The notes below the pieces were generated by a model. The model worked only from the letters and a program-made list of their open reading frames with translations. It had not been told where the DNA came from and did not search any database. DNA of 64,000 nucleotides from Plazaster borealis (taxonomy: Eukaryota; Echinodermata; Asteroidea; Forcipulatida; Labidiasteridae): assembly GCA_021014325.1 (NCBI GenBank), contig CM037472.1:20073063-20137062 (forward strand). Reading direction: 5' to 3'. Shown here in pieces: positions 44,375-56,800 of this stretch. Made by a program: the position numbers and the translations under genes. The stretch's first letter is position 1. Every line of letters begins with the position of its first letter.

Positions 44375-46584
44375 TTAGTTTGCGGTCTCCCTATTTTGTC
44401 AATATCTTTGTTCGGGGGTGCTAGTCAGAAGCCATACATCCGTTAGCTGCCGTATAGCCAGGGATCACACCCAAGTTTACGATACAACCTGGAAAGCGCA
44501 ACCAAGGGATCACTTTAACAGGGGATGCAAATTTTTTTTCTTCAAAATCTCAAGTAATAAGCCACTAGGGAAACTGACTGGGTAAATTTTAAATACTTAT
44601 TAAATTTACAAACACAGTGTTCAGATGTGTAGTCAAACAAAGTAAATTTATTAATTGTCAGATGCATTTTCTTGTTTAAAAAAAGAAAGAAACAAATTTG
44701 TGCACACATTTTATATGTACACACGTAGCGTTACAGTACAGAGACAAGGTCTTAAACAGCCAATGAAAACTGTCAGGGTCGTGGCCGTGCGATACCTTGC
44801 CTTCGGCTCGGTCCTTTATCGCATGGCCACGACCCTACATGTACTTGTAGGTCTAGCTAAGTAATGTGACCAAGTGTCCCTCCACACTCAGCCCCTTCCC
44901 TCAAACACAAACCCCATACATGTTGTAACTTGTATTTTGGATTGCACATGACGTCCTTGACCGCTATCATTGATGACAAACAATGAAAATGTGCATGCGC
45001 TGCGCACGACTCTCAGCAAAATAATAACCTTTCATGCGTGCACGTTTCATCAAAGATGGCTGCCAAGTGCCAATGCAAGGCCGGGTCTATTTTTGTAGTG
45101 TTCAGCCATGTAATACCCTGTGACCTGTAGGCCTACCGGGCTTCAGTGCATGAACTGCGGTATAGCTTTGTATAATGTCAGTTTCGTTCAATCTCTCCCA
45201 TGGTACATATTATCAGATAAAATAGACGTCAAATAGATACACGACATCAGGTTAGTTGCAATTATCAAAACCCTCCCTCCTCCCGACGATCGCACCATCC
45301 ATCCTGTCCTCCAGACTGTCAGGAGGAAGCAAGGATACAATTATCGTATTTAGACAACATGTACATGATGTACATTTACAGCAATTGAATGCTAATCTGA
45401 TGCCTCCCCCACCCCCCCCCCCCCCCCCCCCCGGCCCGGGACGTCAGTCTCCGTTGCATCACCACTGAGTCTCTGCTGCACTTATTACACTGCCACTGTG
45501 AGAGCAATAGTGTGTAACGGAGTCCCCTGGCTTGACCACCGGTACATGACCGACCTCCCTAAAGATGTTTCAAGGACGACATCTTGAATCTTTCAGTCTC
45601 AGGGAGCAATTGAACGGACAGAATATGAATGAGCCCAACGCCACGGCAGTAGTACGTGCAGTAGACCTATCCCATTCTACTGCCCCCTGGAATGATGGTA
45701 TCCGTGAAACGGCTTTATAATTTGACTAGATATTAAAATAGTAATCTCCCTAATAAAAACCCTAGAATCTTGATAGAGTACTAGTTTTAGTTACTAGTAA
45801 TTTGTTTTGTGACAGAGTTAGTTAAGATCGATTCGCAGTTAACTTTATAGTCTCAGCTCTTTGTTGAGAAATCGAGCCCGGCTAACCAGTAAGAAATTTT
45901 AAGTCTTCCAGTCTGACCACAATAAGTACCACGGTGCACCAATAAGTGAGACGCCATGTTTGTTTCGTTTTTTCTCTTTCGGACTACACTGTCTGTATAA
46001 TAGTGTACACACTACAGTACAGTACTACCACTGCACTGTATCAACCATGTCAACGGGAATCACTCACAGTCACATTATGATTATGTGTGCTGAGCTTACT
46101 AAAAATATAAAAACGGTTCATTGGGGAAAAAACTTTTCCATAACTTGATCAAGGTTACCTGTTTCTGTTCAGGATACGGAGTAGATGACGAAATCAAGCT
46201 CCTTTACAATTCCATTTCACCCAGATATGCGTCGAGTTCTCAGTTCTCTGTTGCATTTCGCAATCGCAGGTGACCGCGCAGCCTGCATTTGGGGGTTTCC
46301 CCTAATTATTATGCACACAACGCGTCATCGGCTCTGACGTACATGGAATTCCCACAGTCTCTTTCAGTTCACTAACTGCAGGTACAGCCCAAAAACAAAC
46401 GAGTCTGCAATCAATGCCAATATTGTTATTTCAAACCATGGGAGTAAAAATTCAGATAAGTCTAAATCACACGAAACACGAAAAAACAAAAAACAAACAT
46501 TGTTGAACATTGAACGATGATTCCGTCCAAAGTTTGGTTTTCGGAACCGTTCGATTGTTTCATAGAGCAAGGACCAGCTCTATC

Positions 46585-47640
46585 TTAGTTCTTGGTTGGT
46601 ATTCCTCCAAAATACTCCATGAAAGAGTTTTGACTGGAGGTGGCGGAGGGTGGACTAAGGAAGAATAATCTTTTCATTGAGAACAGCAGCTTTAAATAAT
46701 GTTGAACGGGATTGAGTAATTGTAGACAGCTGGAGGTTGCTCCAGACTTAATGGTTCGGGGAAAAAAGAGTTGGCATAAACTTGTGAATTGGTAGCAAGA
46801 ATTTGAAATTGAGTGTCCTCGTCTGCATCTGTCAGGTTTGGGGTTTGTATAAATCTGGTGATTAATATCAAGATGCCCATTTATCAATTTATAGAGGCAA
46901 TTGAGTCTATGTGCTGCCCTTGTGTCTTTAAGTGTTCCCCAGTCCAGTGTTTGAAGAAGCTCTGAGACGCTAGAATCCCATCCATAGGTGTTAAAGCAAG
47001 CTGCTTGTCTTTGGACTTTCTCGATGGATGAGATGTTTTTACTCGTATATGGATCCCACGAAGCAGTAGCATAATCAAGATGTGGACGGACAAGTGTGAC
47101 ATAGAGTTTTTCTTTGATGGTTGAAGAGCAGTGATGAAAATTTCTTCGCAGGAAATTTAGGACTCGGGTCGCCTTCCCAGAAGCGTGATATGTCTGGCTA
47201 TTCCAACGTAGGTCGTTTTGGATGCTGATACCAAGATACTGGGTCTGGTTTGTTTCTTCCAAGGTGACACCACAGATGTTGTATGACATTTTACCTGGCA
47301 CCCTCTTCCTTGTGACATGCATAGTCTTACATTTGCGGGATGGGTTGAATTGCATGCCCCAAGCTTTAGACCATTTGACCATTATCAAGATCTTGTTGAA
47401 GTGCTCTTTCATCCTCCATGCAATTGATGGCTCTATAAAGCAGGCAATCATCAGCGAATAGTCTGGTTTGCTCGAGACCTTTTCATGGATGTCGTTTATA
47501 TAAAGTAAAAACAGATGTGGACCCAGTACTGTACCCTGAGGTGTCCCACTATTTGCCATTCAGAAGTCTGCCCATTTATACATACACGTTGGAGTCTGTT
47601 TGTCAGGAACCCTGAGATCTTTTTGTATTTACACGGGTGC
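46585..47640 (-). pseudogene. 5'-truncated, frameshifted LINE reverse transcriptase fragment
   Basis: The 324-codon minus-strand frame has SGTPQGTVLGPHLFLLYIND, TQYLGI and LVRPHLDYATASWDP, the C-terminal half of a non-LTR reverse transcriptase (CR1/Jockey-like). The catalytic FADD block (47447-47458) is read in another frame, and the stretch before SGTPQG is in yet another, so the copy is dead. There is no endonuclease domain and no poly(A)-type tail was recognised. Confidence 0.9.
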
Positions 47641-47659
47641 CATAAAAGTCGAGTTATGA

Positions 47660-48014
47660 TTGTTTTAATCCCATAGGCCTATGCATATGCCTACAATAAA
47701 ACTTACCTGTGAAAATTTTATTTCAAAAAGTGGTAGCGTTTTTAAGATATCGCCGAGAATCTGGCGCGGTTATGTCCACGCAGGAAGAATAATCCGTAAT
47801 TAGAATACACAATCTGAGAAACTTTTCAAGCATGAAACGTTTCTCAGATTGAAATTGTTTTGAATCCCTTTCTCAAAACCGCATTCCTTAGAAGGGAATC
47901 GTTTCTCAAAATGTTATACATTAGGCCTATCAACAGCTGCGGTGTTTGTTATCAAGTAAGTTTTTATGGTCATTAATTTTTGGAGTAATTGTCAAAGGTA
48001 TACATTTCCTTTAA
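47660..48014. mobile_element. M1-like MITE (copy h)
   Basis: Interior 'cagattgaaattgttttgaa' and 'tttatggtcattaatttttg' match the family. The right end is degenerate and flanked by TTAA at 48011-48014. The left end is eroded. Confidence 0.55.
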
Positions 48015-48570
48015 TATTCAAAACACAGTTCTTGTTGAGTCTTTTAAAAGATGCTAATTTGCTTACAGGTTTATCAAGTCAAACGGGGTTGGCCATAGGT
48101 TGCATACGTTTTCAAAAAGGGTGAAGGCAACGATGAAATTGTTGATATGTTTACGTGACATACTAAGTGCGAAACAAATTATTTGAAGAAAATTATTCTG
48201 ACATTTTTTGCTTTATAAAGCTTTGAAATAATATCAAATTTTTATTTGAAATTCAACATTGTGAAAGACCCATTTGCAAAATTAAATCATACGCCTACGC
48301 AAACAAAAATGAGAAGGTAAGTTTTTGTTTCAAAGTTTTGTACGCCCACTCAGAACAAAGTACGCAACGTTAAAAAAATCTGAAGTTTCATTTGTCGATC
48401 TATTCATAAATTGACCCAAAAAAACCCAATGCGAAACCGGATTTACAGACCCCAAATTGTTTCAGTTTAGCTTGTCTGCGTGTCCGGCCGATAATGAAAA
48501 TGTTCAGCTACCAATTCTGTTTCATGGCCGGTTGTTTTCTCCTCAGTTACCTGTGTGTCAAAAGGTTATA

Positions 48571-48803
48571 ACACTGCAAAAAACTGGGGTGTTAAGATTG
48601 ACACCATGGGTGTTGTTACATATAGATACCGAAAAAATAATCAAAATTTACACCATAATAGGATGTTAAAATAACGCTAATTTCTGCCAACACAATTACA
48701 TTGGTGTTATTTTAACACCATATGGTGTTTGATTATCTCTTGGCTATCTATATGTGACAACACCCATGGTGTCAATTTTAGCACCCCAGTTTTTGCACTG
48801 TAC
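48571..48803. mobile_element. Foldback MITE with 'cactgcaaaaactggggtg' ends
   Basis: Left 'ggggtgttaagattgacacc' and right 'ggtgtcaattttagcacccc' are inverse, as are 'tgggtgttgttacatataga' and 'tctatatgtgacaacaccca'. No coding capacity. Confidence 0.8.
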
Positions 48804-50051
48804 GGTATAGGCATAGTGGGGTCGCTACACAACGTCTTAAATTAAAGACAATTCAGCATTCTGTTAATAATAATAATAATATGTTCTTATACAGAGAACA
48901 AATCCTCTATGTAGGAACTTGTTAAAAAGGCGATGGGGGGGGGCAGGTAGGGGGAAAAGTGAGTACGATTCACGAACTGATCTATAATTGGTTTATTGTC
49001 ACGGTGATGCTATAGAGGCTAGAAAGGTATACGAATTGTAAATGATTAGAAAAACGTCACCGATAAGTTTAACTGTTCCACTTCCATGCTCACTGATATA
49101 CCAATCAGCGGTGTAGCCACTAGAGGTGAAGGGACACAGTTTTTGCCCCCCGAGTTCCCCCCTACAGTTACGATCCCGATAGTGTCTCCCAAAAAGAGAA
49201 AAGGAAAAAGAAAGAAAAAATGAAAAAAAGGGGATTTAAAAAAAAAATCCTGAAACAAAAATACTATTAAAAATACGATGGCGGCTCACAGTGAACCTTA
49301 ACAAATAATAAGTTCTTGTAATATGTAATGATGTAATAATAATTTAACGTTTTGAATAACTGCATGGCAAACAAGCCCAGTGTTAATTTGTTTGTTGGGG
49401 GGGGGGGGGGCACGCACGTTTAACATATCAAGGTTGATATAGGTAAAAACATTTGGCCAACACTCTTATGTTTAAAGGGGGTTTGTACTTCTGGTAAGAT
49501 ACAAAACACAAAAGCTCACAGATTCACACTAAACTTACATGGTTTAAAGATAATGATAGTCGAAAGCTTCCCTTGAAATATTACTGGCTGAGGTGCTGTA
49601 GTTTTTGAGAAATTAGTAAAACAATTTTCACGAAAAGACTGTTCGTCTCAATACAACTGCCCCCCCCCCCCCACACACACACTTAAAACACCTGGTTACA
49701 TGTGGCTTCCGCTGAACATGGAGGAAGGTTTTTCTCAACAATAACCATCACCACCAAGGGGAAAAAACGGTTCTGTTTGACCTTTTCTGTATCTTTTTCC
49801 CGAGACCATTTATTCCCAATATCCATCAAACCATTAGTCAATTTACCCCCCCCCCCACCTCCCCCACCCAGACACCCCCCTACAACCACACAAGTCACTG
49901 ACCACCCCATCCAGGGCTATCCCGGTGTACCCGTTCTTGACTCAACACCCACACTATGCGAGGCACGTCTAAACTGGATTATGCAACATCCTTGTCAAAG
50001 AGAAACCGCTCTGGAGTGTATTGCACGAATTACCTGGCCCGGTCGAAACAG

Positions 50052-50059
50052 TATATAAA
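50052..50059 (+). promoter_or_regulatory. TATA box of upstream galaxin B first exon
   Basis: TATATAAA lies 326 bp upstream of the signal-peptide ATG at 50378, so the leader would be about 300 nt. Confidence 0.4.
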
Positions 50060-50377
50060 CGGAAGCAATAGCGATGTACTCTTAACATTGTTTTGAATAG
50101 AAGCTGCGTATCAACGCAAAGACCGGCTATTAATAAATCAATTACGTATATACATTATACGTTGTACCATCGCTCATAAATATCAAGTTTGATTGTGGAT
50201 TTCGATTACTTACTTATAAATCGCCAAAAGAGAGAGAGACACGTTCAGAAGGTCTGATCTGCTTCTTCTGTCCGGGAGTTAAATTTTGTTTTCAACTCTT
50301 ACCACCAAGCAATTTCGATTATTACACCAAAAGCAGAGATTTAAATATTTTGCACACACACGTGGTCCCTTTGAAGG

Positions 50378-50459
50378 ATGGAGAAGATGGAACTGTCGCC
50401 CCTGTGTGTTTGGCTTTGCTTGTCAATAGTCATCAACGCTGGCATATCATCGGCCCAAG
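50378..50459 (+). CDS. Alternative first exon of galaxin B (upstream signal peptide)
   Basis: ATG then MEKMELSPLCVWLCLSIVIN and AGISSAQ, a convincing signal peptide with a SSA-type cleavage site. It ends in phase 1 at CAAG|GTAAGA, the phase required by exon 2 at 55717. It could splice to galaxin B as an alternative promoter, or be the remnant of a third family member. The frame alone cannot decide. Confidence 0.5.
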
Positions 50460-51339
50460 GTAAGACCTCATTAATTATAGTAATCTGGACACTGGGGTTT
50501 TCGGTACAGCGTTTAATCTCAGAGAAACTAAAGTTTGCGGTAACACCTTGTTAATAATATTAGTATAATCATCCGTGGTCTCCGCTCAATATTATAGGCG
50601 CATTCCTTGAGTATATAGCTTTGGATGTACGGCGTATATACTATTAGCCCTATTCAACTATTTAAAGTCTCAACGTTTCGATCAGGTTCTCTGAATGTCT
50701 TCATGAGAAAAGTTGTGTGGTAATTTAAACAGCAGTGGTTCTGTATATAAATTGTGGTGTAAAAACTTGAAGTTTCGCTTGGATGCTTTGAAATCTTCCA
50801 GGAGAAAAGTTGTACAATAATTGTATTATTTGTGTTTCTTAAATGAACCGGGTCGCGGTCACAACTTGACGTATCGACCAGTTTGCTTTTATTGCGTTCC
50901 TGGGTAAAGCTGTACAATAGGCCTATTTTGAATCAATTAGCAGTGACTCACGACTTCTCTGAGATTGCTATAAACTGTAAAAAAAAAAGAAGGTTATAAT
51001 ATAAATGCTCTTTACGGGTCAACCTCTCCCATACTTTATCATACACTGCCTAACATTAAATGTGAATTTTGATGGCGGGAACGAGCTGTGGACGGGGGAG
51101 TGAGGGGTTGGGGTTGTAACATGGAAGTATGGGCTCATCACTATCCATAATAAATTGTCAACCCTCGGGTTGTTTGTATAAGGTTATTGAAAAGGAGTAC
51201 TTTTTAATATACAAGTTCGCCACCAAAATCAAATACTTTTCGTCGTCATCATCATCATCAACAAGACCACACATACAATGTTATTTGTTAGTTAAATCGC
51301 AGACAAGAGGGTCAACTGTTTTACATTCAAGTCAGTTGG

Positions 51340-51640
51340 TCAGTTGGTAAGAAGTAGGCCTACAGCAGCTTCGGATAGTTTAATGCATTTTGAGAAACTT
51401 TTCATTTCGAAGTAATGCGGCTATGGAAAAAGATATATCTTTCCATCCAAAAAAATTTGAATCTGAGAAGCGTTACTGCAGTTACGTTTCTCAGATTCTT
51501 CAATAAACGCTCCAGATTTTCGGCAATATCTCAAAAAACGCTATACCACCTTTTGAAATGAAATTTTCACCGGTTAGTTTAATGGTCACCTACAACTATA
51601 TAGGATTAAAACACACAGTGGGTTCCAATTATCAAATTAA
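51340..51640. mobile_element. Partial M1-type MITE
   Basis: Interior 'ctccagattttcggcaatat' and 'gtgggttccaattatcaaa' match M1 copies a, c and e. Both ends are eroded. Confidence 0.6.
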
Positions 51641-51808
51641 TTATCCGGGTCGGATGTTGGGAATAAGGGGTCGGGGCAGCAATGTTTTCCCTATTTCGAC
51701 AGTAATAAAGCGTGGTGGTAATTGGTCAATGTTCTTCCCCTTCGGTCGTCAGAGTTGTTATATAGTGAAACGACATATTATGTTCCACTAATGGTTTATT
51801 TTCCCTTC

Positions 51809-52025
51809 TTGTGGACAAGTCGTTAAATTTCTGTCGCGGTGTGATAGCGAAACGGCTCACTCACGACTATCTCGCGAGACTGCTTGTTCGCGCGAGACTA
51901 GGGCTGCTCTCACCACATCGAAGTGGTGAGAGCCCCTCGTATTCTCGCGCGAACACACAGTCTCGCGAGTGTGAGAGAGCCGTTTCGCAAACACCGCGAC
52001 AGAAATTTAACGACATGTCCACAAG
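51809..52025. repeat. Long near-perfect palindrome with TCTCGCGAGA-type cores
   Basis: Arms 'cgttaaatttctgtcgcggt' and 'accgcgacagaaatttaacg' pair, continuing through 'cgaaacggct' with 'agccgtttcg' and 'ctctcaccac' with 'gtggtgagag'. TCTCGCGAGA near 51870 and 'gtctcgcgagt' near 51960 face each other. It is CpG-rich, unlike its surroundings. Confidence 0.85.
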
Positions 52026-52093
52026 TCTATACATTCTTCAATGATCACAGTATGTCTTTGTCGTTTTTGAGAGCTTTGTTGATTATGAACACA

Positions 52094-52469
52094 TTAAAGG
52101 TATCGTACACGTTTGGTATTTACTCAAAATATATATTAGCATAAAAACTGACTTGGTAACGAGCAACAGAGAGCTGTTGACAGTATAAAACATTGTGAGA
52201 AACGACTCCCTCTGAAGTAACGTAGTTTTTGAGAAAGAGGTAATTTCTCACTAAAATAATAACAGACTTCTAGCTAGAAGCCTTTTATTCCTATCTGAAA
52301 GCACACAAATTTGTACAACAAGGGTGTTTTTTCTTTCATCATTTTCTTGCAACTTCGATGACCAATTGAACCCAAATTTTCACAGGCTTGTTGTTTTATG
52401 CTTATGTTGGGATACACCAAATGAGAACACTGGTCTTTGACAATTACCAAACGTGTACGATGCCTTTAA
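52094..52469. mobile_element. TTAA-flanked M1 MITE (copy g)
   Basis: Ends 'aggtatcgtacacgtttggt' and 'accaaacgtgtacgatgcct', with TTAA on both sides. Interior as in copies b and f. Confidence 0.9.
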
Positions 52470-53697
52470 CTTCCTGTGGGCAGTTTTAATGAGTTTCCTT
52501 ATTGTTTTACAGTTATTTATCATAACTTTAAGCGGTTTTGTGGTTTGTCGGTTTGGGTTTGTCGGTTTGGGATTTTCCAACCACAAATTGATGAGCGGTT
52601 TGAAGGTCAATTGTACTAATGAGTATAAACGGAGCCAAATTTGACTGAAAAGATCATTGAAAAGGCCGTTTTTATGAAGAAAAAAAGTCGGGGTTTCGTA
52701 GTGTCTGTCGGGTGGGGACGATCAACAATTCGGAGTTTTTATGTGGCCCAATGTAACAAAAAGTTTTTATTTGTCTAAATATTTTAATAAAATTACCACT
52801 GTCGACCGATTACCACAGTCTGGCCAAAATCTGTGTACGCCCTAAATGTAGCTCGAGCAAATGAAGCACGTGACCAAGTTAGGATGCAATCGGCTAAAGC
52901 AATGTGACAGAAGAATTAGCATTTTGTAAATACTCATTAAATAAACACTACTGACCAACTGACCACCAGTTGATCATTGGCCAAATTGATGATCATCCCC
53001 AGGTAGGGCTGGTATCAAGGTTTATTTTGACCAAGTTTGGTTTAAATCGACCAAGTACTTTAGGAGTTATGGCCTTTTTCATTTTGATCACGTGACCGTT
53101 TGACAAAAGAAAGAGTTTCTATTACTATAGCCCACTTCGCAGGGCTAATAAATATAACAGGAAATTGCGTTCTAATCATGTGACCCCGTTGTGGGAAGCA
53201 TATTAAGGTTATTCAATGCCATTGTGAAAGAGGAATCATACAATTTTTACTGCCCTATTGAAGCATAGCACCCAACAAAGAATTTGTATCCCATACAAAT
53301 AATTGTCATAATCGGCACGTGGCCCGGAATAGTGTTTTTTTTCCTCCTCTCTCATCCTCATAATCGGCACCTGGCCTAGAAAAGTGGGTTTTTTTTCCTC
53401 CTCTGTATCCGATACAAATTGTCATAACCGGCACCTTGCCTGGAATAGTGTTTTCCCCCCTCCTCTTTCAAACAAAGCACCTGAGAGTGATCATGAGGTT
53501 TTTTTCTTCTTTTCCATAAACCATTGGATACTATTACATAATGATATTACTAATAATTATATACTTCCGGAAAGACTCGATATTGCATTACAATTATCAG
53601 CATTTTGGACCTTTCCCCCCAATTTGTATGAGTCTAAACATAGATCCACGTAAGGTGGAGTTTGGAAACTATGGAAGTCCCCTATGATTTAAATAAC

Positions 53698-53705
53698 TAT
53701 AAATA
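53698..53705 (+). promoter_or_regulatory. TATA box of proximal galaxin B first exon
   Basis: TATAAATA lies 77 bp upstream of the ATG at 53775, a normal core-promoter spacing with a leader of about 45 nt. Confidence 0.45.
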
Positions 53706-53774
53706 CTATACAAGCGCATGTATTAAAGGCCATATTATCGGTGTATGATTTAAAGAGATATTGATTGGTGCGTT

Positions 53775-53865
53775 ATGGAGTTGAATGTAAAGGTTGGAGG
53801 TTCGTGTAGATGTTGGGCTTTCTTGGCTACGTTTTGCATCACGTCTACTGGCTTTATAGTCACAG
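53775..53865 (+). CDS. Galaxin B proximal first exon (signal peptide)
   Basis: MELNVKVGGSCRCWAFLATF then CITSTGFIVT, a basic-then-hydrophobic signal sequence ending in phase 1 at ACAG|GTATAT. It is the first exon nearest to exon 2 and has its own TATA box. Confidence 0.55.
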
Positions 53866-56800
53866 GTATATTCTGCTACTCGTGCAAAAACGTTTTTTTT
53901 TCTTTCCCAGTATTATTTTAGCCTAAGTTCTCAAGTTAAAAGTTCAACATTTTATTTTAATGCATAGTACATTCGCATTTTCGTAAAAAAAAAAAAAAAA
54001 AAAAAAAAAAACCCCACACGTTTTCCTTCCAGCCTCGGTTTGGTTCTTAGATAGTTTATGGTTGTGTTACGTTGATTTAACTCTCCGGGGAAGGGTTCAA
54101 TCAGAATCCTTGGGAGCGAGGAAGCACTTCTACTGCAGCTGCAGTTAGAGTGAGCTGTTGTAAACAAAAAATATTAATACATTTTTTATGAAGTTGACTT
54201 TTATTAGGCTTGCAACTGTTTGACAACATTCAATGTCCTTGGAGTATTCCAATATTCACACAAAAAACCCACTAAGTTGTCAAACTAATTACTTTAATTG
54301 TTATGTTTGGCTAATTATACGTAATAGACCTTATGCATTGACGTCATCCAGCCGCCATCTTAGAGGTAAAACGATGACGAAACAATCGAAACGCACAGAT
54401 TTGTACGCGCGGCGCACAAGAATGGAATGAACAAGTGCCTTTTGACCTCTAAACGAGGGCGCCCTACTGAAATGACGTCATGTGCATAAGGTCTATTACA
54501 TTGATAACTTATGAGAAAACCATGTGGTGTGGTGGCTGGAATTTTGTTGAGGGTAACATTTTCTAAGTTGATTCTTTGAACTGATGTGAAATGCAATATG
54601 GAAGGATGGGGGTAAATTAAAAAAAATTGAGAGAGTTAGGCTCTAAATAGTGGTTTTGCTGAGACACTAGCTGCAGTACACATACATGTACTTCACCCGA
54701 GGGTTTTAAACAGGGAAAAACGAGACGGGTGTAGCATTTCTGGTTCTGGCAAGTGAACTATTATTTAAAGGCCCATGACATTTTTGTTCGGGTCGGAAGA
54801 TGGCGGAGTGGAGCAACCATTGCAGAACAATCCATGACAAACAATTTTTTCCTTTTTTTTATTTCTGAAAAGTTTAATAACTTTTAGATGACAAATTCTA
54901 GAAGTACAGATTTAACTAGACACGATTGCATTTGTGCACAAATGCAGAGCTGTTTCGTTTATAATTTTTTCAAATTAATCAAGTGAATATGAAAGTGTTG
55001 TAGTGTGTACATAATCAACTTTAATAAAGGATCGTGCTGCATTGACATCCCGCCGGCTGAGCGAGTGCGAAATGCAGGCTTGCAACACCCTGGTATTTCC
55101 CGGCCATTCTAAACCAGTGGACCAAAAGCATGCCCAGTCAACCTAAACAGGCACACACAAAAAACAGTGAACACGCCTACTTTTACTTTATCAATAGGGA
55201 TGGGTATTGCAGGGTTTGGAAGGAATTAAATATGGGGTTGCGCAAACCTCTGATATGACAACCTTGTTTCAATAGCGGGCTGCTTGCTGGCTTCAAAAGT
55301 TTCCCGATACTAATAGTTTATTTTTATACCAGTCGTACGTCATCACTCTTTGTTATTGATCGATTGCACACCTTCACCCGGAACATCCGCCTAACGAATA
55401 CAAAATAATATGTTGGGCCCCTTCTGATATTGTACGTTATCACGAGCAATGTTCATAGCGGAACTATCATTGTCTAACTTATGAGTCACATCGGTCCGGG
55501 TAAATAAAACAATAACACAACTGATTTACAGAACTACAGAGGGCGCTAGCCATGTAAACACAAAAGTCCAGTGGTTTAGTGTAGAACTTGGATTTGGAGG
55601 AAGGGTAAATCTTCAACGGTTGGTAAACATTTGTTTTTTTTACTGAATACAATTTGTTTATTTGTCGTGGTTTTTGTCATCATGTTCAATTGTAATTATT
55701 TGTCTTTTCCACGCAGGGTCACCGGAGTGGCAGAGTTGCACGAATGAATTGATGGGGACGGATTCGTTTTACCGCCCAAAGACAGAGGCGTGTTGTCAAG
55801 GTCGGATTCTAGTCAAGACGAGAGGAATAAACGAGATGTGCTGTAAGTTAAATCATGGAGGTAGAATTAGCAGCAAGACTATTGTGGCGGGCACAGACCG
55901 TTATCCAGTCTATGATTATTAACTCGGACCCTTTCCCTTGCTAGCTCAAGTTAAAGTCACTAAGCGGACTTAAGGCTGAGTGACGAGATTCGTTTGGGAG
56001 GAAGTATACCGCCCGATTATAAAAGATTGTACACCTCTCTGTCAGAGTACACACAGTTCCCTAAAATAATCACACAAATAGGACACAGTTTAACAATGAC
56101 CTTGACCTCAAAAGTAATTTATTGACATTCACCTTCAACTCCAGAAGTTGGGCAAAATAACCTAGCCGGTAAGCACTTAGAATGTGAGACCCCAAATTAT
56201 CTACAAGTCATGTGAACAACTACCTAGCAATACTCAATACCAGTGAAAGGCAACACATACACAGAGCACCACGCCGCGGTTGCACGCCTAGCCCAGCGCA
56301 ACACCAGCTGCCTTGGGCCTTGAGCACACAGCTCGGTCCCGGCAACAACACACGACCCGCTCCGCTACACAGCCCTCCCAGAATCCAGTAGTTGCCTGCC
56401 TCGCACACAGCGACGGCAACCATTGGGTCGTTGCACTTAACCCAGTTCAACTACACCGCAGTACAGCTAGCTCCGGCTGATCGTCTTGTGTATTTATCAC
56501 GACGATCGCCTGCACGCGCACAGCCTTAAATAACGCTGCCTAAAATGCACAAATACCGCCAAAATTCACACAGAAAATAACACACTCACGTCTCTGTTCT
56601 AATCTTCTTCCCCACGGGCTCCTTTTACCCTCAATATTACTCCCAATTTACACAAAGTAATGAATAACTCTCATATACTTACTATACTTGCTGCACTCAA
56701 ATTTCTGGAACAAGTCCCCCCCTGCAACCCAAAACAGCAGCTTTTTATCACGCTTTCCTGAAAGCCATGTGCACGCCCATCAGCGCACAATATCTTACAT

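Larger units (their letters stand above)
38164..50050. other. Intergenic region between galaxin A and galaxin B
   Basis: About 12 kb of AT-rich sequence with the transposons listed separately, a poly-C run (45405-45432), poly-G runs near 43630-43690 and a 65-bp hairpin at 44774-44838. No dicysteine exon or other convincing exon is seen on either strand. The clearest poly(A)-type signal after galaxin A is distant (AATAAA near 39570). Confidence 0.6.
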
